64,000 nt of DNA from Bradyrhizobium sp. NP1 (GCF_030378205.1 NZ_CP127385.1:4008001-4072000), one strand, 5' to 3'. Shown: positions 1 to 10,155, numbered from the stretch's first letter. The notes: generated from the sequence alone by a model not told the origin. Numbers and translations are program-made.

Positions 1-566
1 CGGTTGGAGGCGGCATGCAGCGTGCGCGCCACCAGCTCCTTGCCGGCCCCGGCAGGGCCGACGATCAGGATGCGGCTGTTGGCCTTGGCGGCGCGCTCGA
101 TGGTCTGGCGCAGCTGGTTCATGCAGGGCGAGCGGCCCGTCAACGTGCTCGCGGTCGGCGCGAGCTGCTTCAGCTCCTTCACCTCGCGCTTGAGCCGCGA
201 GGTCTCCAGCGCCCGCGTCGCCACCAGGATCAGGCGGTCGGACTTGAACGGCTTCTCGATGAAGTCGTAGGCGCCGCGCTTGATCGCCGCGACCGCGGTC
301 TCGATGTTGCCGTGACCCGAGATCATGACGACCGGAAGGTCGGCATTGTCGCGCTTGATCTGCTCCAGGAGCTGCAGGCCGTCGAGCTTGCTCCCCTGCA
401 GCCAGATGTCGAGGAACACCAGATGCGGCCGACGATTAGCGATCTCGGCCAGCGCCGAATCGCTGTCGCGCGCCGTGCGCGTGGCAAAGCCTTCGTCGTC
501 CAGGATGCCGGCGACCAGGTCGCGAATATCGGCCTCGTCGTCGACGATCAGAATCTCACTCGCCAT
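1..566 (-). CDS. ntrX: Nitrogen regulatory response regulator NtrX (5' part; runs off the window)
   Basis: NtrX is the response regulator of the NtrY/NtrX pair, a bacterial enhancer-binding-type protein linked to nitrogen, redox and envelope control in alphaproteobacteria. About 188 residues are visible. The receiver domain (1-120) has acidic pocket residues near 10-11, the phospho-acceptor Asp53 in FLDIWL and the conserved Lys in EKPF. The AAA+ domain then begins and its Walker A reads GPAGAGKE, close to the usual GESGTGKE but with the loop pattern typical of NtrX. The C-terminal half and the helix-turn-helix lie outside the window. The ATG start is 17 nt after the ntrY stop, so the two are almost certainly one operon. 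Confidence 0.93.
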   Translation of the reverse strand, partial: MASEILIVDDEADIRDLVAGILDDEGFATRTARDSDSALAEIANRRPHLVFLDIWLQGSKLDGLQLLEQIKRDNADLPVVMISGHGNIETAVAAIKRGAYDFIEKPFKSDRLILVATRALETSRLKREVKELKQLAPTASTLTGRSPCMNQLRQTIERAAKANSRILIVGPAGAGKELVARTLHAASN

Positions 567-583
567 GGGTCCCGTCTGCCTCG

Positions 584-2950
584 TCAGTTGCCTGTTGCGG
601 CTTGAATTTTTGTTTCACCATTGGTCGTCTCAACCTGCCCCGCGGTTTCAGCCGCAGGCTGATTTGTCGCTTCCGGCTTTGCCGAATCCTCTTTTCCGGG
701 TTCCTTGGGCCCCTGCTCCTTCGCCTCGACCTTGGCGGCGTGGCCGGAAACCGCAAAGCGCAGGCGCATCCAGGCCCCGCGCTGGCCGGGCCGGAAATCG
801 GCGGCATCCTTCAGCTCGATGCGGCCGCCATGGTCCTCGAGCACGCGACCGACGATCGCAAGCCCAAGGCCGGTGCCCTTGGCCCGCGTCGTCACATAGG
901 GCTCAAGCAGGCGCGCGCGCGCCACCTTGGGCAGGCCGATGCCATTGTCGATCACGTCGATCACGATATCGTCGTTCTCGCGCGCGGCGATGACATCGAT
1001 GCGACCCTTGCCGAGTTCATCGGGCGGCACCTGCTCGATGGCCTCGGTCGCGTTCTTGATGATGTTGGTCAGCGCCTGAGAGATCAGGCGACGGTCGAAC
1101 TGCGCCTTCAACGGATCCTGCTTGATGTCCGCCTCGATATCGAGGTCGGGATGGCCAACCTTCATCAGGAACACGGCCTGCCGCACGGTATCGGCGACGT
1201 CCTCGCCTTCCATCACCGGCTTCGGCATCCGCGCAAAGCGCGAGAATTCGTCGACCATGCGCCTGATGTCGTCGACCTGCCGCACGATGGTATCCGTGCA
1301 TTGGTCGAACACCGCCTTGTCCTCGGTGATGACCTTGCCGAATTTGCGGCGGATGCGCTCGGCCGACAATTGAATCGGTGTCAGCGGATTCTTGATCTCG
1401 TGCGCAATGCGGCGTGCGACGTCGCCCCAGGCCGAGGTGCGCTGCGCCGAAACCAGTTCCGTGATGTCGTCGAGCACGATGATGTAGCTGTCGCGTGCCT
1501 GGCTGGTCTTCTCGGCGGAAACGCGGACCGACAAATTGTGCTCCTGGCCGTCGCGGGTGATGGTGATCTGGCCCTGGACCAGGCGCTGGGTGCCGTCGCG
1601 CGCGGTCTTCATCAGTTCGTCAAGCTCGGGCAGCACATCCGACAAGGGATGGTCGAGCGTCTCCGATTCCGCGTGCCCGATCAGTTTTTCCGCCGAGCGG
1701 TTGAGGATGCCGACGCTGCCGGAGGCATCGACGCCGATGATGCCGGCGCTGGCGGAGGACAGGACCGCCTCGATGAAGCGGCGGCGGCTGTCGATCAGGT
1801 CGGAAGCGCTGACGAGCTCGTCGCGCTGGGTGCGCAGCTCCTGCGTCATCTTGTTGAAGGTTTCCGCCAACTGCGCAAGATCACCTTCAGACTTGTTGAC
1901 GGGCACCTGCACATGCAGGTCGCCGGTCGAGACGACGTTGGCCGCGCCCATCAGGCGGCGGATCGGCGCCACCAGCCAGTTCGCGAAACTCAGCCCGGTG
2001 AGGACCGAAGCCATCAGGATGGTCAGCGCGATCACGGCAAACATCAGCGCGAACGCCACCTGGATGCCGAGCCGGCGCGATTCGACCTGCGCGTATTCGG
2101 CGACGCTGGTCTCGGTCTGCTTGAGCTGCGCCACCACGCGCGGGTCGAGCAGCCGCGCCACGTAGAGGAAGGTGTCCGAGAAGGCACGCAGCCGGATCAC
2201 CGCCGCGACATAATTGGCTTCCGGGAACACCGCGATTTGCGGCTCGGTCTCGTTGACGTTGCTGAGGAAATCCTGCGGCGGGGTCGTGAAGTTCTGCTGG
2301 ATGCCGGTTTCCGCCGTCTCCAGGACGTTGCGTTCCTTGTCGATCAGCATGGCGCCCGGCAGGTTGCGCATCTGGGCGCTCGTGGTCAGGAGCTGCCGGA
2401 ACGAGCTGCGGTCCTGGTCGTAGAGCGGGCGGGCGTGCGCGATGTCGTTGGCCATCCCCAGGATGTCGCCGCGGATCAGCTGGGCGTGCTCGTAGGTATA
2501 GGCGCGCGCGATGATCAGCGAGTTCTGGATCACTTCCCGCGTCGGCCCGGAAAACAGCCGGTCGAGGCCGCGGTCGATGGTGACATTGGCGACGATGGCC
2601 ACCAGCACGGCCGGCAGCACCGCGATGACGGAAAACAGGCTGACGATCTGCACATGGAGCCGCGCCGCGGCGCGGCCGCGGCGGCGGGCCTGCACCATCA
2701 GCCAGACCTCGCGGCAGATGATGCCGACGAGCAGCAGGATGGTGCCGGCATTGATGAGAAGGAACGAGCTGACCACCTCGCGGGTCGGCTCGATGCTGGT
2801 CATCCCCGTCAGCACCAGGAAGGTCAGAAGCGCCGACAGCAGCGCGAGCCCAACGGCGAACGGCGCTAGCACCTTCCGGAGGGACCAGCGCTTGGATTCG
2901 ACAAGCGACGGATCGAACGGTGTGGCGGCCGAGGTGTCTGCGCTGGTCAT
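584..2950 (-). CDS. ntrY: Membrane sensor histidine kinase NtrY
   Basis: NtrY is the inner-membrane kinase that phosphorylates NtrX and can cross-talk with NtrC. The 788 residues show hydrophobic segments at about 28-49, 61-82, 101-121 and 297-320. A periplasmic sensing region lies between the last two. Then come a HAMP linker (about 320-375), a PAS domain (about 390-490) and the kinase core. The phospho-acceptor is His517 in [11 protein letters not shown]. The N box is near Asn633 and the ATP lid motifs are DNGIGLP (668-674) and GTGLGL (692-697). The last 50 residues are a Lys/Glu/Pro/Ala-rich tail of low complexity that the kinase fold does not need. It lies 173 nt downstream of ntrC and immediately upstream of ntrX. 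Confidence 0.95.
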   Translation of the reverse strand: MTSADTSAATPFDPSLVESKRWSLRKVLAPFAVGLALLSALLTFLVLTGMTSIEPTREVVSSFLLINAGTILLLVGIICREVWLMVQARRRGRAAARLHVQIVSLFSVIAVLPAVLVAIVANVTIDRGLDRLFSGPTREVIQNSLIIARAYTYEHAQLIRGDILGMANDIAHARPLYDQDRSSFRQLLTTSAQMRNLPGAMLIDKERNVLETAETGIQQNFTTPPQDFLSNVNETEPQIAVFPEANYVAAVIRLRAFSDTFLYVARLLDPRVVAQLKQTETSVAEYAQVESRRLGIQVAFALMFAVIALTILMASVLTGLSFANWLVAPIRRLMGAANVVSTGDLHVQVPVNKSEGDLAQLAETFNKMTQELRTQRDELVSASDLIDSRRRFIEAVLSSASAGIIGVDASGSVGILNRSAEKLIGHAESETLDHPLSDVLPELDELMKTARDGTQRLVQGQITITRDGQEHNLSVRVSAEKTSQARDSYIIVLDDITELVSAQRTSAWGDVARRIAHEIKNPLTPIQLSAERIRRKFGKVITEDKAVFDQCTDTIVRQVDDIRRMVDEFSRFARMPKPVMEGEDVADTVRQAVFLMKVGHPDLDIEADIKQDPLKAQFDRRLISQALTNIIKNATEAIEQVPPDELGKGRIDVIAARENDDIVIDVIDNGIGLPKVARARLLEPYVTTRAKGTGLGLAIVGRVLEDHGGRIELKDAADFRPGQRGAWMRLRFAVSGHAAKVEAKEQGPKEPGKEDSAKPEATNQPAAETAGQVETTNGETKIQAATGN

Positions 2951-3050
2951 TCCGGCTTGGTGATGCTGTGGAAGGTCAGGCCCGCCTAATAGCGGACTGA
3001 TGCATTCATATCACATTGTTGCCGAATTACGACAATTCCGCGGCGCACAC

Positions 3051-3066
3051 GCGCGCGAAAGCGCGC
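3051..3066. other. Perfect GCGCGC-GAAA-GCGCGC hairpin between ntrC and ntrY
   Basis: Two GCGCGC arms flank a GAAA loop (TTTC on the minus strand). It lies in the 173-nt gap downstream of ntrC and about 100 nt upstream of ntrY. There is no T tract, so it is not a standard intrinsic terminator. It may be an mRNA stabiliser or weak attenuator between ntrBC and ntrYX. The fold is seen directly; the role is a guess. Confidence 0.35.
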
Positions 3067-3123
3067 ATCCCCAGCGAGTGCGCAGGATCGGCCGAAAGCA
3101 GCCGATTTCGGCCCAAGACCAGC

Positions 3124-4566
<1,443 letters not shown>

Positions 4567-4575
4567 TGTCGTTCC

Positions 4576-5751
4576 TCATTTGGCATCCTGCGGTGCAGGC
4601 GACGGCGTACCCGGAACGTCATCGCGGTGGCTTGGTTCAGCGTGTTTGCTGGCGCTGTACATCGGCAGCAGCACGCGGAAGGTGGTCTTGCGCGGTTGCG
4701 ACTCGCATTCGATGATGCCGCCATGATCGCCGACAATCTTCGCGACCAGGGCCAGGCCCAGCCCGCTCCCTGTGGGCTTGGTGGTGACGAAGGGATCGAA
4801 CAGGTTCGGCAGCAGGTCCTCCGGCACGCCGGGACCGTTGTCCTTGACGCAGAATTCCAGCGGCAGCGACACCCGCGATTTCTTGCCGGGCACCGATAGC
4901 CGCACGCCCGGGCGGAAGGCGGTGGTGAGCTGGATCTCGGCATCGGCACCGAGATCGACCACGGCTTCGGCGGCGTTCTTCACGAGATTCAGGAACACCT
5001 GGATCAGCTGATCCTGGTTGGCCAGCACAGGCGGCAGCGACGGGTCGTAATCCTCGACAAAGCGGACGTTGCGGGCAAAGCCCGATTGCGCCAGCCGCTT
5101 GACGTGGTCGAGCACGCTATGGATGTTGACCGGCCCGCGCGCCACGGGGCGGTCGTCGCCGAACACCTCCATGCGGTCGACCAGCGTGACGATACGGTCG
5201 GCCTCGTCGCAGATCAGCCGCGTCAACAGGCGGTCCTCGGAGGAGGCCTGCTGCTCGAGGAGCTGCGCCGCGCCGCGGATGCCCGACAGCGGGTTCTTGA
5301 TCTCATGGGCGAGCATCGCGGCGAGCGCGATCACCGAGCGCGCCGCGGAGCGATGGGTGAGCTGCCGGTCCATCTTGTCGGCGATGGTGCGCTCCTGCAG
5401 CATCACCACGATATGGCCGGGGCGCTCCGCAAGCGGCGCGACATGGAGGTCGACCAGGCGGTCACCGCCCATTCGCGGGGTGCCGAGATCGACCTTGTAT
5501 TCGTTGACCGGGGAACCGGCGTTGCGCACCTGCTCGATCAGCGCAAGCAAGGGGCTGCCGAACGGCACCAGCTCCTTCAGCGACTGCCGGCGCAGGAACT
5601 GGGTGGAATTCTCGAAGAAGGATTCGGCGGCGATATTGGCGTCGACGATCTTGCCGTCGGGCGCGACCAGGAGCACCGGGTTGGGCAACGCATTGAGGAT
5701 GGCCTCGCCGTCCGACGGTATCTGTCCGCGGTACTCGGCGGCATGCGTCAT
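4576..5751 (-). CDS. ntrB: Nitrogen regulation sensor kinase/phosphatase NtrB (NRII)
   Basis: NtrB is a soluble PII-controlled kinase/phosphatase for NtrC. The 391 residues carry an N-terminal PAS domain (about 15-85), the H box with His149 in [11 protein letters not shown] and a HATPase domain with DNGPGVP and GSGLGLAL motifs. No membrane segment is visible, as expected for NtrB. The C-terminal 25 residues are variable. Its ATG overlaps the dusB stop as ATGA, the usual arrangement in nifR3-ntrBC operons. Confidence 0.96.
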   Translation of the reverse strand: MTHAAEYRGQIPSDGEAILNALPNPVLLVAPDGKIVDANIAAESFFENSTQFLRRQSLKELVPFGSPLLALIEQVRNAGSPVNEYKVDLGTPRMGGDRLVDLHVAPLAERPGHIVVMLQERTIADKMDRQLTHRSAARSVIALAAMLAHEIKNPLSGIRGAAQLLEQQASSEDRLLTRLICDEADRIVTLVDRMEVFGDDRPVARGPVNIHSVLDHVKRLAQSGFARNVRFVEDYDPSLPPVLANQDQLIQVFLNLVKNAAEAVVDLGADAEIQLTTAFRPGVRLSVPGKKSRVSLPLEFCVKDNGPGVPEDLLPNLFDPFVTTKPTGSGLGLALVAKIVGDHGGIIECESQPRKTTFRVLLPMYSASKHAEPSHRDDVPGTPSPAPQDAK

Positions 5752-6782
5752 GCGGCGGCACTCCAGGCAAAATCGTCGAAGGCTTCCGACAGCGAGCGGT
5801 GCACGCCGTCCGGATCTTCCGCGGTCAGGATACGCGCCCGCCAGGCCTTCAGCCGCTCCGCAGGCACGCCGCTGAAGCGCGCCGCGGTCTCAAGCGCCCA
5901 GCCGAGGTGCTTGCGTGCGTGGCGCAGGCCGACCCGCAGGCCGTAATGGGCACAGATCTCGTCGTAGAGCGTGCGCAGGAGAGCCAGCTGGTCCGAAAGC
6001 GCGGGCGCTGCTTCCGTTGCCCCGCCGTCGAGCCGGCGCGCGATCTGGCCCGGCAGCCAGGGCGCGCCTTGCGCGCCGCGGCCGATCATCACGGCGTCGG
6101 CGCCGGATTCGTCAAGCGCCGTCAGCGCCGTCTCGTAAGAGGTGATGTCGCCGTTGACGACAAGGGGAATATCGATCGCGTCCCGCACCGCCCGAATTGC
6201 GGTCCAATCGGCCTCGCCCTTGTAGAACTGGCAGCGGGTGCGGCCATGCACGGTGACCATCCGCACGCCGGCTGCCTGCGCCCGGCGCGCCAACTCCGGT
6301 GCGTTGCGGCTCCGGTCGTCCCAGCCGAGCCGCATCTTCAGCGTCACCGGCACCTTCACGGCCGATATCGTCGCCTCGATCAGGCTCACCGCATGGTCGA
6401 GGTCGCGCATCAGCGCCGAGCCGGACTGACCGCCTGTCACGTGCCGCGCCGGGCAGCCCATGTTGATGTCGATGATGTCGGCGCCGCCCGCTTCCGCGAT
6501 CCGGGCCCCCTCCGCCATCCAGCGGGCCTCGCAGCCCGCAAGCTGCACGACATGCGGGCCGACCCCGGCGGCCTCTGCCCGCAGAAGCGTCATCGGACGG
6601 CCGCCCACGAGATCATCGCTCGCGGTCATTTCGGAGACCACCAGCCCCGCGCCGAGCTTTGCGGCGAGCCGCCGGAAGGGCGCGTCGGTAATGCCCGACA
6701 TGGGCGCGAGAAGAACCCGGTTGGCGAGCCGAATACCGCCTATCTCCAAAGGCTTGGAGCCAGATTTTGCCGGGCTGGTCAC
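5748..6782 (-). CDS. dusB: tRNA-dihydrouridine synthase DusB (NifR3)
   Basis: DusB is an FMN enzyme that reduces uridine to dihydrouridine in the tRNA D-loop; in alphaproteobacteria it is the first gene of the ntrBC operon (nifR3). Family motifs are visible: [11 protein letters not shown] near the N-terminus, [10 protein letters not shown] with the catalytic Cys, a Lys in the [10 protein letters not shown] strand and [15 protein letters not shown] chose the GTG at 6782 (MTSPAKSG, 344 aa) because the longer reading from a TTG at 6830 would overlap the predicted -10 box at 6831-6836. A GAGAG ribosome-binding sequence lies 4 nt before this GTG. Confidence 0.93.
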   Translation of the reverse strand: MTSPAKSGSKPLEIGGIRLANRVLLAPMSGITDAPFRRLAAKLGAGLVVSEMTASDDLVGGRPMTLLRAEAAGVGPHVVQLAGCEARWMAEGARIAEAGGADIIDINMGCPARHVTGGQSGSALMRDLDHAVSLIEATISAVKVPVTLKMRLGWDDRSRNAPELARRAQAAGVRMVTVHGRTRCQFYKGEADWTAIRAVRDAIDIPLVVNGDITSYETALTALDESGADAVMIGRGAQGAPWLPGQIARRLDGGATEAAPALSDQLALLRTLYDEICAHYGLRVGLRHARKHLGWALETAARFSGVPAERLKAWRARILTAEDPDGVHRSLSEAFDDFAWSAAA

Positions 6783-6830
6783 AGAGCTCTCGTGTCCTCG
6801 GCAGGCGCTCCATCGCGTCTGCTGCCGCAA

Positions 6831-6858
6831 ATGTTACGCACAAATCTTGTGCAGTCAA
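6831..6858 (-). promoter_or_regulatory. Predicted sigma-70 promoter of dusB-ntrB-ntrC
   Basis: On the minus strand, TTGACT (6853-6858), 16 nt, then TAACAT (6831-6836). This fits a -35/-10 pair well and would start transcription near 6824, leaving a roughly 40-nt leader before the dusB GTG. The spacer is occupied almost entirely by the palindrome at 6838-6852. The promoter is predicted from sequence only. Confidence 0.55.
6838..6852. promoter_or_regulatory. Putative NtrC-binding site (GCAC-N7-GTGC) inside the dusB-ntrBC promoter
   Basis: The palindrome GCACAAATCTTGTGC matches the core GCAC-N7-GTGC of the known NtrC operator. It lies between the predicted -35 and -10 boxes of the nifR3-ntrBC promoter, where bound NtrC would block RNA polymerase. 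Autorepression of ntrBC operons is established in other proteobacteria; its action here is inferred. Confidence 0.6.
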
Positions 6859-7018
6859 GTTTCATGCCTACACTTTAGACAGCTGTTGGCGTCAACGCAA
6901 GTGCACTGCAACAAAATTGGCATTTCCCACAGCAATCGCTGTGTTCTTCGATCAACGCCGTGATAAGGGCTGTGCGCCGTCACCCCTCGCGCCACAGCCG
7001 TCACTTCCGATTTGTCCC

Positions 7019-8200
7019 ATGGCCCCTTCGCCACGCACTGCCGCCATCGTCGTCGCCGCCGGCCGCGGCCTGCGCGCGGGTCACGGCGGACCGAAGCAGT
7101 ACCGTATGATCGGCGGGCAGACCGTGATCTTCCGCGCCATGGCGCCGTTCTGCACCCATCCCGGGATTGCCGTCGTGCAGCCGGTGCTCAACCCCGACGA
7201 CACCGCGATGTTCGAGGCCGCCACCCAGGGCCTGCGCCATGCGCGGCCCGCCAATGGCGGTGCGACGCGGCAGGCTTCGGTGCATGCGGGGCTTGAGGCG
7301 CTCGCGGCCGAAAAGCCGGACATCGTCCTGATCCACGACGCCGCGCGGCCGTTCGTGTCCCCTGCCCTGATCGCGCGCGCGATCGAGGCTGCGGCACGCA
7401 CCGGCGCGGCGATCCCCGCGATTCCCGTTGCCGACACTATCAAGCTGATCGATGCCACCGGCGATATCGAGGCGACGCCGGAGCGTGCGCGGCTGCGGAT
7501 CGCACAGACGCCGCAATCATTCCGCTTCGATGCCATCCTCGACGCCCATCGCCGCGCCGCGCGCGAGGGCAGAGCCGATTTCACCGACGATGCGGCGCTC
7601 GCGGAATGGGCGGGATTGACGGTGGCGACCTTTGAGGGCGATGTTGCCAACATGAAATTGACCACTCCCGAGGACTTCGTGCGCGAGGAAGCGCGGCTTG
7701 CGAGCCTGCTCGGCGACATCAGGACCGGCACCGGCTATGACGTCCACGCCTTCGGCGAAGGCGACCATGTGATGATCTGCGGCGTGCGCGTGCCGCATGC
7801 GAAAGGCTTTCTCGCCCATTCCGACGGCGATGTCGGTCTGCATGCGCTGGTCGATGCCATTCTCGGCGCGCTCGCCGACGGCGACATCGGCTCACATTTC
7901 CCGCCCTCCGACCCGAAGTGGAAGGGCGCTTCCTCCGACCGCTTCCTGAAATATGCGGTCGAGCGCGTCACCGCGCGCGGCGGCCGCATCGCCAATCTCG
8001 AGGTGACGCTGATCTGCGAGCGGCCGAAGATCGGCCCGCTGCGCGATGCCATGCGTGCTCGCATTGCCGAGATTTCCGGCCTCGACATCTCGCGCGTGGC
8101 GGTGAAGGCGACGACCAGCGAGCGGCTCGGCTTCACCGGCCGCGAGGAAGGGATCGCAGCCACCGCAAGCGCCACCATCCGCCTCCCCTGGAGCGCATGA
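7019..8200 (+). CDS. ispDF: Bifunctional IspD/IspF: MEP cytidylyltransferase and MEcPP synthase
   Basis: This enzyme covers two steps of the MEP isoprenoid pathway: transfer of CMP to methylerythritol phosphate (IspD) and cyclisation to 2-C-methyl-erythritol 2,4-cyclodiphosphate (IspF). The fusion is characteristic of many alphaproteobacteria. From the ATG at 7019 it is 393 aa. The IspD half (about 1-230) shows [18 protein letters not shown] and [10 protein letters not shown]. The IspF half (about 235-393) shows GYDVHAF and [14 protein letters not shown], which hold the metal-binding Asp/His residues. The frame is open upstream to 6767, but that would overlap dusB and its promoter. The gene is divergent from dusB. 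Confidence 0.95.
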   Translation: MAPSPRTAAIVVAAGRGLRAGHGGPKQYRMIGGQTVIFRAMAPFCTHPGIAVVQPVLNPDDTAMFEAATQGLRHARPANGGATRQASVHAGLEALAAEKPDIVLIHDAARPFVSPALIARAIEAAARTGAAIPAIPVADTIKLIDATGDIEATPERARLRIAQTPQSFRFDAILDAHRRAAREGRADFTDDAALAEWAGLTVATFEGDVANMKLTTPEDFVREEARLASLLGDIRTGTGYDVHAFGEGDHVMICGVRVPHAKGFLAHSDGDVGLHALVDAILGALADGDIGSHFPPSDPKWKGASSDRFLKYAVERVTARGGRIANLEVTLICERPKIGPLRDAMRARIAEISGLDISRVAVKATTSERLGFTGREEGIAATASATIRLPWSA

Positions 8201-8201
8201 C

Positions 8202-8834
8202 ATGACCGGAAGCGGCGCTAGTGGCAGCGAACGTCAAAACCGCTCCACTAGCGCCTTGGCCCGCTCGCTGCTCGATCTGTGCCGGAGCCGCAAGCTCACC
8301 ATTGCGACCGCGGAATCCTGCACCGGCGGACTGCTTGCCGGCGCGCTGACCGACATTCCCGGCTCGTCTGATGTCATTGACCGCGGCTTTGTGACCTACT
8401 CCAACGAGGCCAAGCGCGCCATGCTCGGCGTCAACGCCTCGACGCTTTCGACCTTCGGCGCGGTTTCCAAGGAGACCGCGACCCAGATGGCGGTCGGCGC
8501 GCTCGAGCGCGCCGGCGTCGATCTCGCGGTCGCCACAACAGGCATTGCCGGACCCGGCGGCGCGACCCCCGGCAAGCCGGTCGGGCTCGTGCACTTTGCC
8601 GCCGCCGCGCGCGACGGCCGCATCATCCACCGCGAATGCCGCTTTGGCGCGATCGGCCGCAGCACGGTGCGCGAGCGCTCGGTGATCGAAGCCTTGCGCA
8701 TGCTGATGGAATTGGCACGCGGGCCGCAGGCGGCCGCAAAGCCGCGCCGCGCCGCAGTCAGCCGCTTGCGCCCGCGCGTGGTGCGCACGCCGCGCCGACA
8801 TGCCGCGAAGGGGCGGCGGCCGCCAAGAGGCTGA
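8202..8834 (+). CDS. pncC: CinA C-terminal-type nicotinamide-nucleotide amidohydrolase (PncC)
   Basis: Proteins of this family deamidate NMN to nicotinic acid mononucleotide in pyridine-nucleotide salvage. Family motifs are TAESCTGG (36-43, with the catalytic Ser), YSNEAK (66-71) and TGIAGPGG (113-120). The ATG follows the ispDF stop by one base. Two oddities stand out. The first 20 residues are encoded by a palindromic repeat (8214-8255), so the ancestral start may have been further in. The last 40 residues are a very Arg/Ala/Pro-rich basic tail beyond the usual end near residue 165. The core is intact, so the enzyme should be functional. Confidence 0.87.
   Translation: MTGSGASGSERQNRSTSALARSLLDLCRSRKLTIATAESCTGGLLAGALTDIPGSSDVIDRGFVTYSNEAKRAMLGVNASTLSTFGAVSKETATQMAVGALERAGVDLAVATTGIAGPGGATPGKPVGLVHFAAAARDGRIIHRECRFGAIGRSTVRERSVIEALRMLMELARGPQAAAKPRRAAVSRLRPRVVRTPRRHAAKGRRPPRG
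8214..8255. repeat. Short copy of CTAG-bounded palindromic repeat, inside the 5' end of pncC
   Basis: A perfect 11-bp inverted repeat, GGCGCTAGTGG (8214-8224) and CCACTAGCGCC (8245-8255), surrounds a 20-nt loop. The right part resembles the right part of the second hairpin in the longer copies at 18.2 and 31.0 kb (AGCGAAyGTCAmA...CCACTAG). It looks like a deletion derivative of that element. Confidence 0.75.
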
Positions 8835-8934
8835 GCTGCATCCCGCCTTCAAAGACGAGTTCGCGCGCGGACCGCAAGACCAGTTGCGTCCGCGCGCTCA
8901 CTCCGAACTTGTCAAAACAGGGCCGATCAAGATC

Positions 8935-9030
8935 TCACGAAGCGAGGATCTTCACGCCCCACCACATTACGGTCGCGAACATCACCAGGGATGCCGCGAC
9001 CAGAATATTATCAATGGAAGCGAATTTCAT
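8935..9030 (-). CDS. 31-residue predicted single-pass membrane peptide
   Basis: The minus-strand ORF begins MKFASIDNILVAASL and ends at TGA after GVKILAS. It has a hydrophobic stretch from about residue 8 to 27, including VMFATVMWWGV. A GGAGAG ribosome-binding sequence sits 4 nt before the ATG. Composition (short charged ends, one transmembrane span, two adjacent Trp) is typical of small bacterial membrane proteins. Neither neighbour points to a role. I do not recognise a family. Confidence 0.55.
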   Translation of the reverse strand: MKFASIDNILVAASLVMFATVMWWGVKILAS

Positions 9031-9179
9031 GGTGCTCTCCGCTTCCTACCCCTTCCAGCAGGCTACTTGATTCGCAGCCGGGCGACATCAGGCCGCCCCC
9101 GTCTATCCATCCGATCAAGTTTCGCCCCTTCCCTTGCGAGCAGCCGGAACCGGCTGCATCGCCGTCGATCGCGCCGGCC

Positions 9180-9205
9180 GCGGACGATGCGATGTCATCG
9201 TCCGC
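9180..9205. terminator. Perfect 10-bp hairpin, possible terminator of the 9.2-9.6 kb gene
   Basis: GCGGACGATG (9180-9189) pairs perfectly with CATCGTCCGC (9196-9205) across a 6-nt loop. It begins 27 nt past the stop of the minus-strand gene at 9233-9634. No T tract follows on the minus strand, so it may instead be an mRNA 3'-end stabiliser. Confidence 0.45.
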
Positions 9206-9232
9206 AAAGACCGTGCTGCGAGGAATGCCGGC

Positions 9233-9634
9233 TCAAAACGCCGCGTAGGCCGTCCGGAATGCAATGGCTCCAGCCAACGATCGCGGCCGAACCCGAACGC
9301 CGTGCCCGTCATTGCCGCTTTGCACGATCCATTGGCCATTCTCCTGGCCAACGATTTTTCCGACATGGTGGGGCCAGACAACGATAGCCCCGACGGACGG
9401 ACCACCGGCATTGCTGCCGTAACGAGCCCAGGAGCGCGCCAGATTGTATTGCGGGCCCGGGTCCTGGCCTACCTGCGTTCGCATGTACCAACCGCACCAC
9501 GCGGCGGGACGCCCGGCATAGGAAGAGCCGTGACCATGCCGGTGATGATGATACGAATGATGACGGTGCGTTCTGGCTTCTGCATGTGAGACGCAGGCAA
9601 AAGTCAACGCCGCGGCCATAGCGATTTTACGCAT
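9233..9634 (-). CDS. Exported small protein, TIGR02594-like (NlpC/P60-CHAP related)
   Basis: 133 residues from the ATG at 9634. Residues 1-22 look like a signal peptide (MRKIAMAAALTFACVSHAEA). A His/Arg/Ser/Tyr-rich stretch follows, then a domain with WCGWYMRTQVG, SWARYG, VGAIVVWPHHVGKIVG and WIVQSGNDG. The order of a Cys-containing WCG motif, a GAIVVW strand and a downstream His in HHVG resembles the small TIGR02594/CHAP-like domains common in rhizobia. Whether it hydrolyses peptidoglycan is not shown. The open frame extends upstream to 9718, but only the internal ATG gives a signal peptide. Confidence 0.7.
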   Translation of the reverse strand: MRKIAMAAALTFACVSHAEARTHRHHSYHHHRHGHGSSYAGRPAAWCGWYMRTQVGQDPGPQYNLARSWARYGSNAGGPSVGAIVVWPHHVGKIVGQENGQWIVQSGNDGHGVRVRPRSLAGAIAFRTAYAAF

Positions 9635-9733
9635 TACTCTGTCCTTCACTGCTGGGGAAAAAACCGGCCGCCGGAATGGACGCGGCCGGTCAGCCACCGC
9701 CGGCGCGATGTGCACCAAGCGTTGCTGTCTCTG

Positions 9734-10072
9734 TTATTCGAGGGAAACGCGAACGACGCCCGATCGCATCATGCCGAGCGCGCGCGCCGCGCTCATCGAG
9801 AGATCGATGACCCGGCCGCGCACGAACGGGCCGCGGTCATTGACGCGACACTGAATGGAGCGGCCTTCATGCCTGACAGTCACCATGCTTCCCATCGGCC
9901 TCGTCCGGTGAGCGCACGTCAATCCGTGACCGCGGCCGCCGTAATACGAAGCAAGTCCCGTCTCGGCCTGTGCGGAGGAAACGAAGAGCGGGAGAGCGGC
10001 TAGCAGAAGCGGGAGGGTGGTGATCAGAAATGTTCGATACATGAATGTCAGATGCATGAATGTGAGATACAT
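9734..10072 (-). CDS. RlpA-like double-psi beta-barrel exported protein
   Basis: 112 residues from the ATG at 10072. An export signal ending near SSAQA precedes the short RlpA/DPBB domain: GLASYYG, GLTCAHR, GSMVTV, CRVNDRGPF and VIDLSMSAARALGM. RlpA proteins bind or cleave denuded peptidoglycan strands; this one lacks a SPOR domain. The N-terminus contains three 15-nt near-repeats giving MYLTF-MHLTF-MYRTF, so there are three in-frame ATGs (10072, 10057, 10042). GAGGA precedes the first, which is why I chose it. Confidence 0.75.
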   Translation of the reverse strand: MYLTFMHLTFMYRTFLITTLPLLLAALPLFVSSAQAETGLASYYGGRGHGLTCAHRTRPMGSMVTVRHEGRSIQCRVNDRGPFVRGRVIDLSMSAARALGMMRSGVVRVSLE

Positions 10073-10104
10073 GGGTCCTCGCAGGGTGCGTGACCCCTGC
10101 CCGA

Positions 10105-10155
10105 AGCCCTGAAAACGTCCAATTGTGACGCAAACTGGACGAAATCCGGGCTTTT
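10105..10155. other. Nested inverted repeat in the cusA to RlpA gap
   Basis: AGCCC (10105-10109) with GGGCT (10148-10152) encloses CGTCCA (10116-10121) with TGGACG (10136-10141). The right arm is followed by TTTT on the plus strand. No plus-strand gene ends here, so it may act as an operator for the RlpA-like gene or as a 3' structure of the cusBA transcript. The remainder of the roughly 200-nt gap shows nothing else I can support. Confidence 0.3.

Noticed and set aside
602..2869. Long plus-strand ORF (755 codons) opposite ntrY
   Set aside because: Antisense shadow of a well-supported kinase gene; high GC leaves opposite frames open, and the translation has no domain features.
6853..7018. 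Sigma-54 (-24/-12) promoter in the dusB/ispDF gap
   Set aside because: No TGGCAC-N5-TTGC pattern was found; a sigma-70 pattern fits better.
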